64,000 bases of DNA from Fodinicurvata halophila (lineage in GTDB: Bacteria > Pseudomonadota > Alphaproteobacteria > Kiloniellales > DSM-21159), in assembly GCF_042651425.1 (NCBI RefSeq), contig NZ_JBHSCW010000003.1, positions 868,001 to 932,000 of the forward strand, written 5' to 3'. Under the pieces are notes generated by a model. The model saw only the letters and a list, made by a program, of their open reading frames with translations, made no database searches and was not told the origin of the DNA. The position numbers were made by a program, and so were the translations under genes. Positions within the stretch are counted from its first letter, which is position 1; each line of letters begins with the position of its first letter. Shown here one piece after another: positions 43,403-52,411 of this stretch.

Positions 43403-43947
43403 GCGGAGCCCCCTTCCCTGCCCTCGGTCTCGGCTGCCGTCTCACGCACACGGCCCAGCTCTTCCCGGCCGGTGAACTGGGCCAGCAAGCGCGCCAGAAC
43501 CGCCAGGATGGAAAAGGCTGCCCCCACGGGAATGGCGGCATAGATCCAGGCGATGGAAATGTACAGGCCCGACAGGGTCTGGCTGCTGACACGCAGGGTC
43601 ATGGCAATGCCGTAGTAGAGCAGGATCCAGAGCACCAGCAGGCACGCCAGCCCCACAAAAGCCTCCACCAGTACCAGGCCCCGCTTCGGCACGAGCTGAT
43701 AGATCACCTCCACCGCCATCATGTACCCCCAGCGGAAGCAGGCCGCCATGGCCAGGAAGACGGACCAGATCATGGCTGAACGGGTCAGCACCTCCGACCA
43801 GGTCGAGGGCGCATTGAACACGAAGCGTGTCAGCACCTGGTAGAAGCCCGTGGCCACGGCAATGATCAGCATCATCACCGAAACCACCAGCGCCAGGCGC
43901 GTGGTGAAGTCCGCGGCGCGCAGGAAACGTTGCATTCTGTCAGACAC
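43399..43947 (-). CDS. TRAP transporter small permease (DctQ)
   Basis: 182 residues from the GTG at 43947 (an ATG at 43935 is also possible). The apparent longer start at 43971 lies inside a perfect hairpin and is unlikely. Four hydrophobic segments: LALVVSVMMLIIAVATGFYQVL, SAMIWSVFLAMAACFRWG, LVEAFVGLACLLVLWILLYYG and the terminal IAWIYAAIPVGAAFSILAVLARLL. Tight overlap with dctM. The start codon choice is the only doubt. Confidence 0.88.
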   Translation of the reverse strand: MSDRMQRFLRAADFTTRLALVVSVMMLIIAVATGFYQVLTRFVFNAPSTWSEVLTRSAMIWSVFLAMAACFRWGYMMAVEVIYQLVPKRGLVLVEAFVGLACLLVLWILLYYGIAMTLRVSSQTLSGLYISIAWIYAAIPVGAAFSILAVLARLLAQFTGREELGRVRETAAETEGREGGSA

Positions 43948-43955
43948 CCCGGCTC

Positions 43956-43985
43956 GCCCTTTCCGGTGCACTCACCGGAAAGGGC
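43956..43985 (-). promoter_or_regulatory. Perfect 13-bp hairpin between dctP and dctQ (second TRAP operon)
   Basis: GCCCTTTCCGGTG (43956-43968) and CACCGGAAAGGGC (43973-43985) are exact inverted copies with a 4-base loop, in the 53-base spacer after the dctP stop. It may slow exonucleases or attenuate so that binding protein is made in excess of permease. The sequence differs from the hairpin at 28873 but the position is the same. Confidence 0.65.
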
Positions 43986-44000
43986 CTGGTAGGAGGGAAA

Positions 44001-45002
44001 TCAGCAGTCGCTGTTGCGGATGCGCTCCAGCATCTCGCTGCCGTGCTCATCGGTGTAGGTGGAATAGGAGGGCTCGACCGCCTCCTGGAATACACTGGTG
44101 TCGATATCCTCGACAACCGTCATGCCCTTTTCCTTCAGCTCTTCGACACCTTCGGTCTCGAGCCTGGAAACCATGTCACGGGTGGCCTCGGCACCTGCCT
44201 GGGCAGCTTCGACGAACCAGCCGCGCTCCTCTTCGCTCAGGCCGTCCCAGAGCACCGGAGAGGCCAGCATGATGGCCGGGGAATAGACGTGGCCGGTCAG
44301 CGAGAGATGATCCTGTACTTCCCACATGTTGCTGGTCAGGATCACCGAAATGGGGTTCTCCTGCCCATCGACCGTGCCCTGCTGTAGCGCCGTGAAGAGC
44401 TCGGGGAAGGCCATGGGCGTCGGCTGCACGTCCATCTCCTCGAAGGCGGCCATGTGCATCTCGTTCTCCATGGTCCGGACCTTCAGGCCGGCGGCATCCT
44501 CGGGCGTGTGGATCTCGCGCACATTGTTGGTCATGTGGCGGAAGCCGTTCTCGGTCCAGGCCAGGCCGACCAGGTCGTTCTCGCCGACCTTGTCCAGCAG
44601 GTCCTGGCCGATCTCACCGTCCAGGACGCAGCGCGCATGCGCGTAGTCCTCGAACAGGAAGGGCAGGTCCAGGACATAGGTCTCGGGCACGAAGTTGCCC
44701 AGGGGGCCAGTTGAGGTGATCACCGCATCCAGGGTGCCGATCTGCAGCCCCTCGATCATGTCACGCTCACCGCCCAGGGCACCGGCCGGCTTCTCGTCCA
44801 CCGTGAAGGCACCATCGCTCAGTTCGTCGAGCTTTTCTGCAAAGGCGTCGACCCCCACCGAATAGTGCGAATCGTCCGAAATACTGTGGCCGACGGTGAT
44901 CGTCTGCTGGGCCTGGGCACCGGCGGCAAAGCCGGTGATCGCGAGAACGGAGACCCCTGCCAGGCCGAGGCGGCGTGCGATGCACGCAAGTTCTGCTGTC
45001 AT
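44001..45002 (-). CDS. TRAP transporter substrate-binding protein (DctP)
   Basis: 333 residues. The ATG at 45002 has GGGAGG nine bases upstream and opens a signal peptide (MTAELACIARRLGLAGVSVL then AITGFAAGAQA). The mature protein starts QQTITVGHSISDDSHYSVGVDAFAEKLDELSDGAF, a DctP/C4-dicarboxylate pattern; GLKVRTMENEMHMAAFEEM carries the conserved Arg, and TVDGQENPISVI the ligand-site loop. It is the first gene of this TRAP operon. A C4-dicarboxylate or related acid is likely, not proven. Confidence 0.93.
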   Translation of the reverse strand: MTAELACIARRLGLAGVSVLAITGFAAGAQAQQTITVGHSISDDSHYSVGVDAFAEKLDELSDGAFTVDEKPAGALGGERDMIEGLQIGTLDAVITSTGPLGNFVPETYVLDLPFLFEDYAHARCVLDGEIGQDLLDKVGENDLVGLAWTENGFRHMTNNVREIHTPEDAAGLKVRTMENEMHMAAFEEMDVQPTPMAFPELFTALQQGTVDGQENPISVILTSNMWEVQDHLSLTGHVYSPAIMLASPVLWDGLSEEERGWFVEAAQAGAEATRDMVSRLETEGVEELKEKGMTVVEDIDTSVFQEAVEPSYSTYTDEHGSEMLERIRNSDC

Positions 45003-45181
45003 TCTTGTATCCTCCCGGAAATTATGAATTTTTTTGCGGCTCCCCGCCCCCTGACCTGCCTTGCAGGCTGGACCGGAGTGCGCGAAACCGGGCACACTAT
45101 AACAACCCTGTCTTCCATATTCACCATGGAAGGTTCTTGCAAGCCGACACCCACGCCTCCTGCCCAACCTCCGGAGCCCCC

Positions 45182-45673
45182 ATGCCTGAACCCCCGCAGA
45201 GCCAGCCAGACAGGGAGACGGCGGGCGTAATCGCGCCGCCGCCCCTGATTTTCGTGTCCATCCTGGCTGCCGGCCTTGCCACTGATTTCCTGGTGTATCG
45301 TATGCCTACCGGGCTGCCGCTCCTTCCGCGCGGGCTGGTCAGCGTCGTGCTGACGGGACTGGCCATTCTCATCGTGTTGGCGGCCTGGCTGCATTTTCGC
45401 CGTGCCGGCACGCCCGTGGAACCCTGGCGCACTTCGACGGCCCTCGTAACGGACGGCATCTACGGGTGGAGCCGCAATCCCATGTACCTGGCCATGGTGC
45501 TGTTCTACCTCGCCATTGCCCTGGCCGTGAACAGTCTGGTCACGATGCTGTTTCTCCTGCCCCTGCTCGTCCTCCTGCACTACGGCGTCATCCGGCGCGA
45601 GGAACGCTATCTGGAGCGCAAATTCGGTGCAGCCTATCGCAGCTACAGGCAGCGGGTACGGCGCTGGATCTAG
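45182..45673 (+). CDS. Isoprenylcysteine carboxyl methyltransferase (ICMT/PEMT) family protein
   Basis: 163 residues from the ATG at 45182. A proline-rich start precedes two or three hydrophobic segments; the methyltransferase core YGWSRNPMYLAMVLFYLAIALAV and C-terminal EERYLERKFGAAYRSYRQRVRRWI are the ICMT/phospholipid-methyltransferase signature (Arg-Asn-Pro and two Glu). In bacteria such proteins methylate membrane or lipid substrates of unknown identity. It is divergent from dctP and has no partner. Confidence 0.85.
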   Translation: MPEPPQSQPDRETAGVIAPPPLIFVSILAAGLATDFLVYRMPTGLPLLPRGLVSVVLTGLAILIVLAAWLHFRRAGTPVEPWRTSTALVTDGIYGWSRNPMYLAMVLFYLAIALAVNSLVTMLFLLPLLVLLHYGVIRREERYLERKFGAAYRSYRQRVRRWI

Positions 45674-45772
45674 GAAGCACCGCCTAGACACCCCCTTGCC
45701 AGGTACACGGCCACAGGCCAATTGGAAATCTGGAAAATAGACGCAATGTTACCGAAAGGAAGAGGTCCAGCC

Positions 45773-46042
45773 ATGCAATGCCCGATCGACGGCGAGCAAC
45801 TTGTCATGACCGAACGCAGTGGTGTCGAGATCGACTATTGCCCGAAATGCCGCGGTGTATGGCTCGACCGGGGTGAATTGGACAAGATCATCGAACGTTC
45901 TGCCGCGACACAGCAGCCCTCTCCGCAAGCACAGCAAGCGCAGAGCGGGCCCTCCCCATGGCAGGGCGACACGAGATCCGACTCCAGATACCAGGGCAAG
46001 AAGAAGAAAGAGTCCTTTCTCAGTGAACTCTTCGATTTCTGA
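45773..46042 (+). CDS. Small TFIIB-type zinc-ribbon protein
   Basis: 89 residues from the ATG at 45773 (AGGAAGAGG upstream). Two Cys pairs, CPIDG and YCPKCRGVWLDRGEL, form the zf-TFIIB ribbon; the family ends, as here, in a Gln/Ser-rich linker and a basic patch KKKKESFLSELFDF. Function is unknown; it is common in bacteria and thought to bind nucleic acid or partner proteins. Confidence 0.88.
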   Translation: MQCPIDGEQLVMTERSGVEIDYCPKCRGVWLDRGELDKIIERSAATQQPSPQAQQAQSGPSPWQGDTRSDSRYQGKKKKESFLSELFDF

Positions 46043-46119
46043 CCTGACAGGGGTGGGACGCCTTGCCGGGAAGCGAGAGGCGAAAGAGGTCTTACGGACA
46101 AATGGCGGCCTCGAGCGCC

Positions 46120-46611
46120 TCACGCCCGCGGCTTGGCTTCGCGTGAGCCGAATTCGCCCACGTCGAGTACGGGTGAGGCATCGATCTCCTCCGCATCCAG
46201 CATGGAGGCCACGCGCTCGAGGGAGGCCACGATCATCGCCTGCTCCCAGTCCTCGAGGGCTTCGAACTGCTTGACGTAGCGCTGCTGGAGCGGATCGGGT
46301 GCCTTTCTGACGGCGGCACGCCCCTCCTCGGTAATGAAGATATTGGTCTGGCGCCGATCGGATTCGGAGCGCCGGCGCTCCACCATCCCCTTGGCTGCGA
46401 GGCGGTCGACCAGCGCTGTCATGGTCGCCTGGGCCACACCCATGCGCCGCGAAATCTCTTTCGACGTGGCGTGGCCCGTTTCCTCGACGATCTGCAGCAC
46501 CCGAATCTGCACGGCAGTCAGGCCGGCTGCCCGCGCAAGCTCACGGCCATAGAGCTCGGTTGCACGGAAAATCCTGCGAATCGCAATCAGGCTCTGATCG
46601 GTTCTGTCCAT
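46120..46611 (-). CDS. ectR: MarR family repressor of ectoine genes (EctR-like)
   Basis: 163 residues from the ATG at 46611 (MDRTDQSLIAIRRIFRATEL); the longer start at 46713 adds a non-family leader. The winged helix TSKEISRRMGVAQATMTALVDRLAAKGMVERRRSESDRRQTNIFITEEG is MarR-type. Position divergent from ectA and the sequence pattern match EctR, the osmotic repressor of ectABC-ask in halophilic methylotrophs and some Alphaproteobacteria. It probably represses its own promoter as well. Confidence 0.88.
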   Translation of the reverse strand: MDRTDQSLIAIRRIFRATELYGRELARAAGLTAVQIRVLQIVEETGHATSKEISRRMGVAQATMTALVDRLAAKGMVERRRSESDRRQTNIFITEEGRAAVRKAPDPLQQRYVKQFEALEDWEQAMIVASLERVASMLDAEEIDASPVLDVGEFGSREAKPRA

Positions 46612-46877
46612 TTCTGACCTCGTAACGTCCCGCCCACGACTCCACGATTGCGGAGTAGGCGCTTTTCCCTCGAATCTCCAGCCCGTCCCCTCAGGCCATA
46701 CAGTTTGTAGCACTTAACTATCTCTCTTTGCGAGAAGATATATAGTAAGCCTTCCTAATGGAATGAAAGACGCCCATATCCCTCATACCAAGGATTCTTC
46801 CTTTCAGATAGCCGCCTCTTGATTTTTGAGTCAGAAAGATATATTTAGTATGGCTAACAAATTAAGAGCATGAGGAC
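46612..46877. other. ectR-ectA divergent regulatory region
   Basis: 266 bases, AT-rich. AGATATATAGTAAGCC-like (from 46735) and AGATATATTTAGTATGGC-like (from 46838) sequences repeat directly about 103 bases apart and may be EctR sites for the two promoters. Confidence 0.5.
46819..46857 (+). promoter_or_regulatory. ectA promoter with EctR-site candidate
   Basis: TTGATT (46819-46824) and TATTTA (46842-46847) with a 17-base spacer form a weak sigma-70 promoter. The inverted repeat TTAG-TATGG-CTAA (46845-46857) covers the -10 end and start point, where EctR binds in other systems. Confidence 0.5.
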
Positions 46878-47414
46878 ATGACCGTGCAAGACAGCCCCAA
46901 AGTCGTCCCGCGCAAGACCATCAAGTTGCGCAAGCCGGAGGACGCTGACGGTTCCGCCGTCTGGTCGCTGATCAGGGAGTGCAAGCCCCTCGACGAAAAC
47001 TCGATGTACTGCAACCTGATCCAGTGCGATCACTTTCGCGACACCTGTGTCTTGGCCGAGCTCGATGGCGAGGCCGTCGGCTGGGTGTCCGGCTATCTGC
47101 TGCCCGACGATCCCCAGACACTCTTCGTCTGGCAGGTTGCCGTTTCCGAAGACGCACGCGGCCAGGGTCTGGGCCAGCGCATGCTGAGCGAGCTGCTGGA
47201 TCGCGATATCTGCGCGGACGTGCAGCGCATCCAGACCACCATCACCCAGGACAACGACGCCTCCTGGGCCCTGTTCACACGCTTTGCAGGTCGTGCCGAC
47301 GCCGACGTCGGCACCGAGGCCCATTTCAAGCGCGACGAACACTTCGAGGGGAAGCACGACACCGAATACATGGTGACGATCTCCCTGCGCGAGGCGCTGC
47401 GAAGCGCCGCCTGA
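46878..47414 (+). CDS. ectA: L-2,4-diaminobutyrate N-gamma-acetyltransferase
   Basis: 178 residues (from a GTG at 46884 it would be 176; that codon has a better ribosome-site distance to GAGG). GNAT fold with KLRKPEDADGSAVWSLIRECKPLDENSMYCNLIQCDHFRDTC, a strictly EctA-like beginning, and VAVSEDARGQGLGQRML as acetyl-CoA loop. It acetylates diaminobutyrate, second step of ectoine synthesis. First gene of ectABC-ask. Confidence 0.97.
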   Translation: MTVQDSPKVVPRKTIKLRKPEDADGSAVWSLIRECKPLDENSMYCNLIQCDHFRDTCVLAELDGEAVGWVSGYLLPDDPQTLFVWQVAVSEDARGQGLGQRMLSELLDRDICADVQRIQTTITQDNDASWALFTRFAGRADADVGTEAHFKRDEHFEGKHDTEYMVTISLREALRSAA

Positions 47415-47478
47415 GCGCACAGCGGTTCCTGATACGAACACCGCTTTCACACTCACCGAATCCACCAAGGACAATCCA

Positions 47479-48768
47479 ATGTCGACTGTAAACACAGCCG
47501 AAACCAACATCTTTGCGCGCCGTGAATCCGAGGCCCGCAGTTACTGCCGCTCTTTCGACACGGTCTTCGTGCGCGCCAGCGGCAGCACGCTGACAAACCA
47601 GGAAGGCCGAAACTACATCGACTTCCTGGGCGGCTGTTCGTCGCTCAACTACGGGCACAACGATCCGGACATGAAGCAGGCCCTGATGGACCACATCGCC
47701 GGTGATGGCATTGCCCACGGCCTGGACATGTATACAGACACGAAGCAGGCCTTCCTCGAGACCTTCGAGCGCCTGATTCTAGAGCCGCGCAGCATGCCCC
47801 ATCGTCTGATGATGACCGGCCCGACCGGCACCAATGCGGTCGAGGCCGCCATGAAGCTGGCCCGCAAGGTCACCGGCCGACACAACATCATCGCGTTCAC
47901 CAACGGCTTTCACGGCATGAGCCTGGGTGCGCTGGCGGCCACGGGCAACGCCAGCAAGCGCGCGGGCGGCGGCGGAGTCTCGCTGAACGACGTGACCCGC
48001 ATGCCCTACGAGGGTGCCTTCGGTGACGACGTGGATACGCTGGCCCAGATCGAGATGCTGCTCGACAACCCCTCTAGCGGCATCGACGCTCCGGCGGCCT
48101 TCATCGTCGAGTTGATCCAGGGCGAAGGCGGCCTGAACGCCGCCTCGACCGAGTGGGTCCAGGGCATCGCCCGCCTGGCGAAGAAGCACGGTGCCCTGCT
48201 GATCGTCGACGATATCCAGGCCGGCATCGGCCGATCCGGCAGTTTCTTCAGCTTCGACGACATGGGCATCGAGCCCGACCTGATTCCGCTGGCGAAGTCG
48301 CTGTCCGGTTTCGGTCTGCCGTTTGCCGCCCTGCTGGTGCGCCCGGAGCACGACATCTGGAAGCCGGCCGAGCACAACGGCACCTTCCGCGGCAACACCC
48401 ACGCCTTCGTGACCGCACGGGTCGCGCTGGAGAAGTTCTGGTCCGACGACCGCTTCGTAACCGAGATCGCCGAGAAGGCCGAGGTCCTGACCGAACGCCT
48501 TCAGCGCATTGCGGCCGGGATTCCGGGTGCAAAACTGAAAGGCCGTGGCATGATGCAGGGCGTCGATGTCGGCTCGGGCGAACTGGCCGAGGACATCTGT
48601 GCCGAGGCCTTCCGCAACGGTCTGATCATCGAGACCTCGGGGTCTCATGACGAGGTCGTGAAGGTCCTGGCACCTCTGACCACGCCGATGGAGCAGTTCA
48701 AGGCGGGTCTCGACATTCTCGAGCAGGCCGCGCTGAGCTGCACCGGCCTGAAACACGCAGCGGAGTAA
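47479..48768 (+). CDS. ectB: Diaminobutyrate-2-oxoglutarate transaminase
   Basis: 429 residues, class III PLP enzyme. FLGGCSSLNYGHNDPDMKQAL and MMTGPTGTNAVEAAMKLAR are EctB-specific; the PLP lysine is Lys273 in LAKSLSGFGLP and the Asp pair VDDIQAGIGRSG is near 244. It makes L-2,4-diaminobutyrate from aspartate-semialdehyde. Follows ectA by 64 bases. Confidence 0.97.
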   Translation: MSTVNTAETNIFARRESEARSYCRSFDTVFVRASGSTLTNQEGRNYIDFLGGCSSLNYGHNDPDMKQALMDHIAGDGIAHGLDMYTDTKQAFLETFERLILEPRSMPHRLMMTGPTGTNAVEAAMKLARKVTGRHNIIAFTNGFHGMSLGALAATGNASKRAGGGGVSLNDVTRMPYEGAFGDDVDTLAQIEMLLDNPSSGIDAPAAFIVELIQGEGGLNAASTEWVQGIARLAKKHGALLIVDDIQAGIGRSGSFFSFDDMGIEPDLIPLAKSLSGFGLPFAALLVRPEHDIWKPAEHNGTFRGNTHAFVTARVALEKFWSDDRFVTEIAEKAEVLTERLQRIAAGIPGAKLKGRGMMQGVDVGSGELAEDICAEAFRNGLIIETSGSHDEVVKVLAPLTTPMEQFKAGLDILEQAALSCTGLKHAAE

Positions 48769-48775
48769 GACAGGA

Positions 48776-49162
48776 ATGATCGTTCGTGATTTCAATGAAC
48801 TGAAGGACGGCCCGCGCGCCGTGTCGGATGCACGCTGGACCTCGGTCCGCATGCTGCTGGCCGACGACAACATGGGCTTTTCCTTCCATATCACGATCCT
48901 GGAAGCCGGGTCCGAGCACACCTTCCACTACAAGCATCACTTCGAAAGTGTCTATTGCATGCAGGGGAAAGGCTCGATCACCGACCTGGCCACGGGCAAG
49001 ACCCACGAGATCAAGCCCGGCGTGATGTACGCGCTGGACCAGCACGACAAGCACACGCTGCGCGCCGAGGAAGAACTCGTCATGGCCTGCTGCTTCAATC
49101 CGCCGGTCACCGGCAATGAAGTACACCAGGCCGACGGGTCCTATGCCCCGGCTGACAGCTGA
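48776..49162 (+). CDS. ectC: Ectoine synthase
   Basis: 128 residues of the cupin fold: MIVRDFNELKDGPRAV at the start, HYKHHFESVYCMQGKGS (metal-binding His and Glu) and VMYALDQHDKHTLRAEEELVMACCFNPP. It cyclises N-gamma-acetyl-diaminobutyrate to ectoine. Seven bases after ectB; the next gene starts 31 bases later. No ectD hydroxylase follows, so ectoine rather than hydroxyectoine is the expected product of this locus. Confidence 0.97.
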   Translation: MIVRDFNELKDGPRAVSDARWTSVRMLLADDNMGFSFHITILEAGSEHTFHYKHHFESVYCMQGKGSITDLATGKTHEIKPGVMYALDQHDKHTLRAEEELVMACCFNPPVTGNEVHQADGSYAPADS

Positions 49163-49193
49163 CACAGCAATTGCCCCAAGGGGCAGGAAAGCC

Positions 49194-50657
49194 ATGACTG
49201 ACAGATCCATTGAAGCCGGCCAACCGGCCGGAAAGCACACCGTCGAGAAGATCGGCGGCACTTCCATGTCGCGTGTAAGCGAGCTGGCGGACAGCCTGTT
49301 CGTCGGCAAGCGTACCGGCTCCGAACTCTACAACAGGATTTTCGTGGTCTCCGCCTTTGGCGGTATCACGGACCTTCTGCTGGAGCACAAGAAGTCCGGA
49401 GAACCGGGGGTCTATGCCCTCTTCTCCAGCTCGGACAGCGACCATGGCTGGTCGGATGCCCTCAGCAAGGTGGCAACGGCCATGTGCGAAGCGCACGAGA
49501 AGGTTCTGGAGCATCCCGCTGACCGCAGCTTTGCCGACGACTTCGTGCGCGAACGCATCGAGGGTGCACGCAGCTGCCTGATCGACCTGCAGCGGCTGTG
49601 CTCCTATGGGCACTTCCGCCTGTCACAGCACATGCTGGTCATCCGTGAACTGCTCTCGGGCCTGGGCGAAGCCCATTCGGCCTTCGTCACCTCGATGCTG
49701 CTGCGCCGCATGGACGTGAATGCACGTTTCGTGGACCTGAGCGGCTGGCGCGACGATGCGGAGCACAGCCTGCGCGAACGCATCGAATCGGCCTTTGCCG
49801 ACATCGACCTCGAGAACGAGCTGCCCATCGTCACGGGCTATGCCCAGTGCTCCGAAGGTCTGATGAAGGAATTCGACCGCGGCTATTCCGAGGTGACCTT
49901 CTCGCAGATCGCCGCCCTGACCTCGGCGCGCGAGGCCATCATTCACAAGGAATTCCACCTGTCCTCGGCGGACCCCAAGATCGTGGGGGCGGATGCGGTC
50001 TGCAAGCTGGGGCACACCAACTACGATGTCGCCGATCAGCTGTCGAACATGGGTATGGAGGCCATCCACCCGAAGGCTGCCAAGACCCTGCGACAGGCCA
50101 GCGTGCCCCTGCGCGTGACCAATGCCTTCGAGCCCGAGGATCCCGGGACCCTGATCGACGAGAGCACGACGGAGTCGGGCTCGGCCGAGATCGTGACCGG
50201 CCTGGACGTCTACTCCATCGAGCTGTTCGAACAGGATATGGTGGGCGTAAAAGGTTACGATGCGGCCATCCTGGAGGCACTGACCCGTCACAAGGTCCGC
50301 ATCACCTCAAAGACCTCGAACGCCAACACCATCACGCACTACGTGGACGCCTCGTTGAAGTCCATCAAGCGCGTCGAGCATGACCTGAAGGAGCGTTACC
50401 CTTCGGCCGAAATCACAGTACGGTCCCTGTCGATTGCGTCGGTCATCGGGCGCAATCTCAATGGCCTGCGGGTGCTTTCGCGGGGCCTGGATGCCCTGGA
50501 GGCTGCGGGTGTCGATGTGGTTGCCGCCCATCAGAACACGCGCAGCGTGGATGTCCAGTTCCTGGTCCAGCGCCAGGACCTGAGCAAGGCGATCAAGAGT
50601 CTTCACGAGACTTTTTTTACCGGTAGGGTCGAGCCCCTCTGTCAGCAAGCAGCCTGA
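49194..50657 (+). CDS. ask: Ectoine-operon aspartokinase
   Basis: 487 residues from the ATG at 49194 (CAGGAAAG ribosome site). VEKIGGTSMSRVSELADSLF is the aspartokinase phosphate loop; FVVSAFGGITDLLLEHK and VTFSQIAALTSAREAIIHKEFHLSSADP follow. It ends with tandem ACT-type domains (about 340-470). This Ask_Ect branch is feedback-resistant and supplies aspartyl phosphate for ectoine. Last gene of the operon, then a strong terminator. Confidence 0.96.
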   Translation: MTDRSIEAGQPAGKHTVEKIGGTSMSRVSELADSLFVGKRTGSELYNRIFVVSAFGGITDLLLEHKKSGEPGVYALFSSSDSDHGWSDALSKVATAMCEAHEKVLEHPADRSFADDFVRERIEGARSCLIDLQRLCSYGHFRLSQHMLVIRELLSGLGEAHSAFVTSMLLRRMDVNARFVDLSGWRDDAEHSLRERIESAFADIDLENELPIVTGYAQCSEGLMKEFDRGYSEVTFSQIAALTSAREAIIHKEFHLSSADPKIVGADAVCKLGHTNYDVADQLSNMGMEAIHPKAAKTLRQASVPLRVTNAFEPEDPGTLIDESTTESGSAEIVTGLDVYSIELFEQDMVGVKGYDAAILEALTRHKVRITSKTSNANTITHYVDASLKSIKRVEHDLKERYPSAEITVRSLSIASVIGRNLNGLRVLSRGLDALEAAGVDVVAAHQNTRSVDVQFLVQRQDLSKAIKSLHETFFTGRVEPLCQQAA

Positions 50658-50687
50658 CTCGGCCCTTCTCAGCTGTCACACGCGTCT

Positions 50688-50718
50688 AGCGCCGGCCCTT
50701 TTGGGCCGGCGCTTTTTC
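50688..50718 (+). terminator. Rho-independent terminator of ectABC-ask
   Basis: AGCGCCGGCCC and GGGCCGGCGCT pair perfectly over 11 bp around TTTT and are followed by a T tract, 30 bases after the ask stop. On the opposite strand it also ends transcription of the M81 gene, which stops at 50731. Confidence 0.9.
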
Positions 50719-50730
50719 ATGCATTACGTC

Positions 50731-52239
50731 CTATGATGCATGACGCTCGCTGATGTCATCCAGCGGATAGACCGGCCGGCGCACCTTCGAGAAGTTCAGC
50801 TGGCTGTAATCGGAGGTGCACACGCCGACGCCGGCACACTCGATAATATCGCGCGCGATATGCTTCAGGCCGGCGCGCCAGTGGATACGGCTTTTCAGCA
50901 TGACATAGCGCTTCTGCAGGGGATCGATGCCCAGGCTCAGCAGGACGTTGATGTCGTGCGGCTCGACGTGCCGTGAAATGACAACGATGTCCACCTTGCC
51001 GGTGTCCAGGACCACGGCCGTGCCCATGTCCATGGCAACCCCGGCGTACATCGGTCCCTTGTTGCGGTAGCGCCCGTCGGAAATCGTCTTGATGCGTCCC
51101 GTCACCTCGAGCGGCCTGTTGTCGGCTGGGATGGCCGGCATGTCCATCTTGCCGCCGATCCTGAGTGTTACCGTTTCGCCGATCCCGGCTGCCACGGCCT
51201 GCTGCACGGCTTCGGGGTCATAGATCCCGAAGACCGCCACGTCCTCGAGCTCCTGCTTCAGGATCTCGGCCAGCACCGCCGTGGTGTCCATGGTGCCGCC
51301 CGAAGCCGCATTGTCGTAATGGTCCAACAGGATCACGGGGCCCTTCTGCGGATCCCGCGGAATGGCTTTGGCCCGCGCCACGGAGTCCGCCAGCGGCTCG
51401 GGATGATAGACGAAGGCTTCACGCGCCTTCCAGGCCATCTCCAGCAGCTCGTCGCGCAGCGTTTCTGCCAACTTTGGATCGTTGTCGGTCACCACCACGG
51501 CCGACAGACCGGCCTCGCGAATGTCGGCGTGCGGGAAACCGACGAACAGGCTCGCGGACAGGACGGCCGGTTGCTTCTCCATCTCGATGCAGCGGGCCTG
51601 AATCTCCTTGTTGGGATGATCGTCCGTTCCCTGGCGCATGACATGCGGCAGCATGGGATTGTTGGCCCAGGCCTGGGTCGGCTTCATCTCGCCCTTGATC
51701 TGGCCGAGCAAGGCGCGTCCGGCACGGCGACCGGTCTCGTACATGTCGATGTGCGGATAGGTCTGGTAACCGGCCACCACGTTGGAGTTGGCCACGATCT
51801 CGTCATACAGGTTGGCGTGCATGTCCAACCCCACGGCGATGGGCGTGTCGGGCGCCAGTTCGCGAACCCGGCGCACCAGAGCGCCCTCCCCGTCTTCAAG
51901 GCTCTCGGTCACCATGGCGCCGTGCAGATCGAGCAGGATGCCGTCCCAGCCGCCCTTCTCGACCGCCTGACAGATGGTGTCGGTCATGACGCGATAGGCC
52001 TCGTCATCGACGGGACCGCTGGGCCAGGCCTCAGCCGCGATGGCCACTTCGATCTCGGCGCCTGCTTCCTCGGCTTCATCCATGTACCCGCAGAGCACCG
52101 TTCCCGTGTTACGATAGGCCGCCACCGCCTCCGCACCGCGCAGCGGGGCGTTTCCACGCCGGGCAAAGCGCTCCAGCTTCGTCGGTACAGGGGAAAAGGT
52201 GTTGGTTTCGTGCTTCATCATGGCAAGAAGCAGGCGCAT
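50731..52239 (-). CDS. M81 family metallopeptidase (microcystinase MlrC-like)
   Basis: 502 residues. The N-terminal MRLLLAMMKHETNTFSPVPT, LLDLHGAMV, VGLDMHANLYDEIV and YQTYPHIDMYETGRRA are M81/DUF1485 markers with the metal ligands Asp/His in LDMH and HID. A second domain (DPQKGPVILLDHYDNAASGGTMDTT) precedes a C-terminal MlrC domain. MlrC degrades linearised microcystin products; most homologues have unknown substrates. Single gene. Confidence 0.9.
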   Translation of the reverse strand: MRLLLAMMKHETNTFSPVPTKLERFARRGNAPLRGAEAVAAYRNTGTVLCGYMDEAEEAGAEIEVAIAAEAWPSGPVDDEAYRVMTDTICQAVEKGGWDGILLDLHGAMVTESLEDGEGALVRRVRELAPDTPIAVGLDMHANLYDEIVANSNVVAGYQTYPHIDMYETGRRAGRALLGQIKGEMKPTQAWANNPMLPHVMRQGTDDHPNKEIQARCIEMEKQPAVLSASLFVGFPHADIREAGLSAVVVTDNDPKLAETLRDELLEMAWKAREAFVYHPEPLADSVARAKAIPRDPQKGPVILLDHYDNAASGGTMDTTAVLAEILKQELEDVAVFGIYDPEAVQQAVAAGIGETVTLRIGGKMDMPAIPADNRPLEVTGRIKTISDGRYRNKGPMYAGVAMDMGTAVVLDTGKVDIVVISRHVEPHDINVLLSLGIDPLQKRYVMLKSRIHWRAGLKHIARDIIECAGVGVCTSDYSQLNFSKVRRPVYPLDDISERHAS

Positions 52240-52411
52240 GGCATTTCCTCTTCAGTCTTCTATGGCCGCGGGTGAGATCTGCGGGAGTGGCCGGACAGCC
52301 GTGGAATCCCCTTTGCAGCAGGTCTTGCTTGGGAAAAGCCTGCGCGGGCGTAGCGGGAAGGTCAACGCAGGAAACACCACATCCGCTCCCATTCGCCTGC
52401 AGGCACGTGAA

